Origin: Candidatus Chloroploca mongolica
GTDB taxonomy: Bacteria > Chloroflexota > Chloroflexia > Chloroflexales > Chloroflexaceae
Assembly (NCBI RefSeq): GCF_004762035.2
Contig: NZ_SIJK02000031.1
Location: forward strand, 1-64,000
Reading direction: 5' to 3'
Length of the DNA: 64,000 nucleotides
The position numbers and the translations under genes were made by a program. This document shows positions 60,208 to 64,000 of the stretch, one piece after another. Each line of letters begins with the position of its first letter. Position 1 is the first letter of the stretch. The notes beneath the pieces were generated by a model. That model had not been told where the DNA came from. It saw only the letters and a program-made list of their open reading frames with translations, and ran no database searches.

Positions 60208-61324
60208 GTTTTACTCCATTGTACTTGTAATGTTGCAACAACACACTTTCCCATGCTTCAACCATTGCTGCAATACTAAAATGGGTTTGTGCCCTAGCTT
60301 GAGCCATTTTGCCACGTTGGGCCGCTTCATCTGCGTTGCTGAGTGCGGTGTTGATAGCGCGTGCAAGCGCTTCTCCATCACCTACCGGAGTGAGCCAGCC
60401 ACTCACCCCTTCTTCGATTAGCTCGCGGTTGCCATCGGCATCACTGGCTATAATCGGGCAACCCGCTGCCATTGCTTCTAGGAGCGCATTGGGCATACCC
60501 TCGAAGCGCGCTGGATGCACGTAGAGATCTAAGGCTCCAAGTAGTTGCGGTACGTCACGCCGATAACCGACAAAGTGGACTTGCTGGCTCAGGTTAAGTC
60601 TCGTTGCTTGCCCCCGCAGTGCCGTTTCCTTATTTCCTTCCCCAACAAACATGAGATGGATATCTGGTCGTTTGAGGAGAGCTAAAGCATCAATGAGTAA
60701 GTCTTGCCCTTTTTGTTCAGTTAGACGACCGACACTTCCGATCAGAATTTGCTCAGAGGGAAGCTGTAAGCTAGCACGAAGTGCTTCGCGGTGGATTGGA
60801 TGCATGTAGGCATCGACCTCTACACCATTCACAATGACAAAGGTTTGCTCTTGTGGCGCTCCCTCGCTGTTAACTGCCCAGGATTTGGTGTGAGAACTGT
60901 TGACAATGACAGCATCGACAAGCGGCATGGTTGTCTTTGCTAAAAATAATTTCCATGGAGGGTAATTGAGATTACGTGCTCGGATTGATGAGACTAGCCT
61001 TGGTATACCCGCGAGACGGACAAGTGGTCGCCCGACAACATCGGCCACGGCCAGAAGAGTGACCGCAACATCAAAGCGGCGGTGACGAAGCCACAGCCAT
61101 AGGCTAAGTGTACCAAAACCACTAACCATATTCCAGCGACCAATGATCCTAACTTCGGCACCGGCCTTGCGTAGGATTGCAATCAACTCCTCGTCCCATG
61201 TAGCATCCAAACAGACGACTGCCAGGGTATGACTACGGCGGCTTAGGCCCGTAACCAACTGTTTTAACACCTGTTGGGTGCCGTCAGGTCGCAAATGGTC
61301 AATAAAAAAGACAATCCGCGCCAT
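60191..61324 (-). CDS. GT4 family glycosyltransferase
   Basis: A 377-residue GT-B glycosyltransferase. LRPDGTQQVLKQLVTGL near the N-terminus, VNGVEVDAY, IGSVGRLTEQKGQDLLIDAL and EGMPNALLEAMAAGCPIIASD (the E-x7-E motif) are characteristic of GT4 enzymes such as PimB or WcaI types. The ATG at 61324 begins MARIVFFIDHL; it is 2 bases after the preceding methyltransferase gene. A cytosolic sugar transferase acting on a lipid-linked or capsule precursor is likely. Confidence 0.9.
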   Translation of the reverse strand: MARIVFFIDHLRPDGTQQVLKQLVTGLSRRSHTLAVVCLDATWDEELIAILRKAGAEVRIIGRWNMVSGFGTLSLWLWLRHRRFDVAVTLLAVADVVGRPLVRLAGIPRLVSSIRARNLNYPPWKLFLAKTTMPLVDAVIVNSSHTKSWAVNSEGAPQEQTFVIVNGVEVDAYMHPIHREALRASLQLPSEQILIGSVGRLTEQKGQDLLIDALALLKRPDIHLMFVGEGNKETALRGQATRLNLSQQVHFVGYRRDVPQLLGALDLYVHPARFEGMPNALLEAMAAGCPIIASDADGNRELIEEGVSGWLTPVGDGEALARAINTALSNADEAAQRGKMAQARAQTHFSIAAMVEAWESVLLQHYKYNGVKHVFTQ

Positions 61325-61326
61325 AC

Positions 61327-62184
61327 TTACTCTTCTTCGCAATGTATCAATGTAACTGGTTTACTGCCAACGAGCATAACACCCTGAATTGCTAGTTGTT
61401 CTTGGTCATAGCAGCGAAAACGATCAGCAAGGCGGTGATATACAGCCGACAGCCCATCATGATCTTGCATAGTTGGTTTACATGCTGTTTTGATAAAACC
61501 TGATTGGGTTAATGCGCCTATATAATCAGGTGCACGCCAGCGATTGAGATGAAAGCCATCAGGCTGATCAAGCCACTCTTGCCAGAAAGCATCTGAATAG
61601 GTTAGCATCTCAAATGGATAACGAAATTGCATATTGTGATCACGCAAATCTACAATGTGAAATGTCTTTCCTTCCGGGTTAAGCCATTGGTAACTTGTTT
61701 CTAAGATAGCTTTTGGATTAAGTACATGCTCAAGCACCGCAACACTCATGACGAGATCGGGCCTGTCTTCTGGTTCGGGGATCGGGAGTTGTAGAAAATC
61801 GGCACGGAAAATAGAAATTTTTTCTACACTTTGCTCCACATCTAAACCCAACTCAGCACAGTCTTGTCGTAGGATCGCGTGGTGGTTCGGCTCATTCAAC
61901 GGTACAGCATACAAATCTACTAACGTAACTCTCCGTGCCCCTTTAGCGAGAAGCCGCAAAGCTAAACGGGCATAGCGGCCACTCCCCACTTCAAGGATAT
62001 GCTGCCCTTCTATGGCTATGCCTGTTTGAGTCAGGGTCTCTTCAAGATCAACAGCATTCTGGTCAGGACTTTGCTCGGAACTATTGCCATCACCGCGCAA
62101 CTTCATGATGCCAAACAAAATTGGGGGTGGTAGGTGGCGACGTATTATGCCAGTTAAGAGATAAGGGAGGTTTATGGATTTCAT
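61327..62184 (-). CDS. SAM-dependent methyltransferase
   Basis: A 285-residue methyltransferase with ILEVGSGRYARLALRLLAKGARRVTLVDL in parts (motifs I-II), FRADFLQLPIPEPEDRPDLVMSVAVLEHVLNPKAIL in parts and LNPEGKTFHIVDLRDH. I chose the ATG at 62184 (MKSINLPYLL); in-frame ATGs at 62205 and 62223 also have possible ribosome sites. It is upstream of the GT4 gene and likely co-transcribed. Its substrate is unknown. Confidence 0.78.
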   Translation of the reverse strand: MKSINLPYLLTGIIRRHLPPPILFGIMKLRGDGNSSEQSPDQNAVDLEETLTQTGIAIEGQHILEVGSGRYARLALRLLAKGARRVTLVDLYAVPLNEPNHHAILRQDCAELGLDVEQSVEKISIFRADFLQLPIPEPEDRPDLVMSVAVLEHVLNPKAILETSYQWLNPEGKTFHIVDLRDHNMQFRYPFEMLTYSDAFWQEWLDQPDGFHLNRWRAPDYIGALTQSGFIKTACKPTMQDHDGLSAVYHRLADRFRCYDQEQLAIQGVMLVGSKPVTLIHCEEE

Positions 62185-62337
62185 AGCGTAACGTCCCCGC
62201 TTCATACCGCTCACCGTTGCCATTCTACCATCCCCGAATTACCAGCGTGTGACTATTGTGATCTTTTTACTCAGTTTTGAGGATCAACCCGATGCCCACT
62301 TCGACAAATAAACCCGTCAATACGAGCGCTTCATCGA

Positions 62338-64000
62338 TTATATCTGCCCCTCCCCCCACACTGCTAGCATTACCAGTGCCCAGAGTTTCTTGCCATGGTT
62401 GACCCGCCCAGCGCAGTGTTCTTCAAAGAGGTTACGCACAACTGGCGGGCGTAGCCATGCATCTAGCACGCCACTGAAAAGGCGTTCGCCAGCCCAGTTG
62501 CGAAGTTCGTTGCGGAGCCAGTAGCTCACTGGTACGCCAAAACCTTGTTTGCCGCGTGCCGCAATTGCTGGGGGGAGTTTGTCGCTAAACGCGGCTTTGA
62601 GCAGCCATTTGCCCTGGTTGCCCCGTATTTTGTAGTGTGTCGGCAGGCGAGCAGTCCATGTGACCCATTCGGCGTCGAGGAAGGGTGCGCGTGCTTCGAG
62701 TGAGGCGGCCATGGTGGTGCGGTCAGTCTTGGGGAGCAGGTCGCCAGCGAGATAGGTGGCGTGATCGGCGGCGAGGGTGCGATCGAGCAGGCTGTGCGCC
62801 AGAGCGCTGTCGTAGCTGGCTGCGAGCAAGGCGGCGCTGTCGCAACTGGCAAGGTGCGCTTGCCACTCGGTCTGGTAGAGTTCCAGCTTTTCGGCGTGGT
62901 TGAAATAGGCCCCCCAGCGTATCAGTGAGGCTTTGGGCGTGGTGGCAGAGAATTGGCCCAGCCGTTTGAGGCCGGTGATCGGATTGCGATCTTCCGGCAG
63001 CCACCAGGGTTCCGGCAGCAAGTTGGTGAAGGCGGGCACGAGCCGTTGGGTGACGACGGCAGGTAGGGCGCTGTAGGGTTGCAACCAGCCGTCGAGAATG
63101 TAGCGCCGATAGCCGGCCAGCGTCTCGTCGCCGCCGTCGCCGCTGAGGGCCACTGTCACATGGCGGCGCGTCTGGTGGGCCAGTTCGTAGAGTGGCAAGG
63201 CCGCCGGGTCGGCAAAGGGTTCGTCGACGGCGGCGGCGACGCCCTCGATCACGCGGACGAGGTCGGTTGGACGAAAGATAAACTCGTAGTGATTGGTCGC
63301 GTAGCGCTCAGCGACTTGGCGGGCGAAGGGAGTCTCGGAGAAGTGGCGTTCGACAAAGCCAATCGAGAAGGTTCGCACCGGGGTGCTCGTGCGCTCGGCC
63401 ATGAGTGCAACGATGATCGACGAGTCGATGCCGCCGCTGAGGAAGGCTCCGAGCGGCACGTCACTCACCAGTTGGCGCTCGACGGCAGCGCTGAGCAGTG
63501 TGCGGGCTTGTTCAATCGCTTCGCCTTCGCTCAGGTGCCATTTTGGCTCAAAGTTCAATTGCCACCAGCGCTCGACCTGAAGGGGTTGCCCTGCCTCGAC
63601 CACCAGTTTATGCGCGGCGGGGAGTTGCTGGATGCCCGCATAGATCGTCAGCGGGTCGGGCGTATACTGGAGCGTCAGGTAGTGATGGAGCGCCAGCGGA
63701 TCGAGGCGGCGCTCGATCCAGGGTGCGGCCAAAAGCACCTTGGCCTCTGAGCCCCAGACGAGGCCGTGGGCACTGTCGTGCCAGTAGAGTGGCTTTTCAC
63801 CCATGCGGTCGCGGGCGAGTAGCAAGCGGCGCCGTGGTCCATCCCACAGTGCAAACGCAAACATGCCGTTGATCCGTGGTAGCATCGCATCGCCCCACTG
63901 CTCGTAGGCATGCACCAGCACTTCGGTATCGCTCCTGGTGGCAAAGCGATGTCCAAAGGTGCGCAACTCGGCACGAAGCTGCTGAAAATTGTAGATCTCG
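62338..64000 (-). CDS. asnB: Asparagine synthase (glutamine-hydrolysing), cut by the right window edge
   Basis: The gene continues beyond the window: the reading frame stays open to base 64000, with EIYNFQQLRAELRTFGHRF upstream of the first in-window methionine, so the N-terminal catalytic cysteine is outside. The visible part has the end of the glutaminase domain (TRSDTEVLVHAYEQWG) and the synthetase domain with the PP-loop LSGGIDSS and SGDGGDE. It converts aspartate to asparagine, or acts as an AsnB-like amidotransferase in surface glycan modification, as often seen in such loci. Confidence 0.9.
   Translation of the reverse strand, partial: EIYNFQQLRAELRTFGHRFATRSDTEVLVHAYEQWGDAMLPRINGMFAFALWDGPRRRLLLARDRMGEKPLYWHDSAHGLVWGSEAKVLLAAPWIERRLDPLALHHYLTLQYTPDPLTIYAGIQQLPAAHKLVVEAGQPLQVERWWQLNFEPKWHLSEGEAIEQARTLLSAAVERQLVSDVPLGAFLSGGIDSSIIVALMAERTSTPVRTFSIGFVERHFSETPFARQVAERYATNHYEFIFRPTDLVRVIEGVAAAVDEPFADPAALPLYELAHQTRRHVTVALSGDGGDETLAGYRRYILDGWLQPYSALPAVVTQRLVPAFTNLLPEPWWLPEDRNPITGLKRLGQFSATTPKASLIRWGAYFNHAEKLELYQTEWQAHLASCDSAALLAASYDSALAHSLLDRTLAADHATYLAGDLLPKTDRTTMAASLEARAPFLDAEWVTWTARLPTHYKIRGNQGKWLLKAAFSDKLPPAIAARGKQGFGVPVSYWLRNELRNWAGERLFSGVLDAWLRPPVVRNLFEEHCAGRVNHGKKLWALVMLAVWGEGQI

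Noticed and set aside
1-64000. tRNA or rRNA genes
   Set aside because: Reading through the intergenic regions showed no cloverleaf with a T-loop GGTTCGA-type box and no rRNA-like stretch; a covariance search would be needed to exclude all.

Overview
The window looks like part of the chromosome of a Chloroflexota bacterium, most plausibly class Chloroflexia (filamentous, phototrophic or related lineages). This is inferred from the gene mix: a complete 14-gene nuo operon, an ESX-like EccC/WXG100 locus, Uma2-family genes, and large families of membrane glycosyltransferases. No rRNA or tRNA gene was found to confirm it. Most of the window is moderately GC-rich; two stretches, about 40.69-41.62 kb and 58.85-60.2 kb, are clearly AT-rich and look foreign.

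Layout. (1) 0.08-2.0 kb, plus strand: a GT4 glycosyltransferase and a small membrane protein resembling a site-2 protease that has lost its catalytic glutamate. (2) 2.1-30.1 kb: an unbroken run of minus-strand energy genes. Read in the direction of transcription it starts at a strong consensus promoter (30236-30209) with nuoABCDE-F-uma2-GHIJKLMN and a hexapeptide acyltransferase, ending at an intrinsic terminator near 13.3 kb. It continues with hdrA (a 1009-residue tandem form), mvhD, an FrhB-like protein, hdrC, hdrB, an SdhB/TfrB-N-like protein and a TfrA/SdhA-like flavoprotein, then korDABC. The hdr-fumarate reductase genes overlap by ATGA junctions and have no membrane anchor, which suggests a soluble electron-bifurcating complex that couples fumarate/succinate chemistry to ferredoxin, next to a ferredoxin-dependent 2-oxoglutarate oxidoreductase. 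(3) 30.1-32.3 kb: a divergent NADP-type isocitrate dehydrogenase carrying a C-terminal pair of CBS domains.

(4) 32.4-48.6 kb, minus strand: an ESX/type VII secretion-like locus. In order of transcription: ubiquitin-like/FHA-like protein, WXG100 protein, 1488-residue EccC-type triple ATPase, EspG-like protein, a WXG100 domain fused to an alpha/beta-hydrolase (candidate secreted effector), membrane FHA protein, VWA protein, Ser/Thr kinase, PP2C phosphatase with a Pro-Glu spacer tail, a secreted repeat/beta-propeller protein, and a membrane protein with an N-terminal ubiquitin-like domain and TPR-like repeats. No EccB, EccD, EccE or mycosin gene is present here. (5) 48.9-50.8 kb, plus strand: a sigma-70 family factor and a zinc-finger anti-sigma-like protein. 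A two-part motif with the same spacing precedes both the secretion operon and the anti-sigma-like gene, at almost the same distance from each start codon, so they are probably co-regulated.

(6) 50.8-64.0 kb: a cell-surface glycan locus with two paralogous GT39-like membrane glycosyltransferases, a DUF2029/GT87-like enzyme, a further GT-C-like membrane protein, three SAM methyltransferases, an ISL3-like transposase remnant, an AT-rich flippase-like gene, a GT4 glycosyltransferase and an asparagine synthase cut by the right edge.

The intergenic regions contain several long perfect palindromes. Four of them belong to one dispersed family: a long hairpin with a 3-nt loop plus a small GGGC/GCCC hairpin, whose arms vary in sequence but mostly keep pairing.
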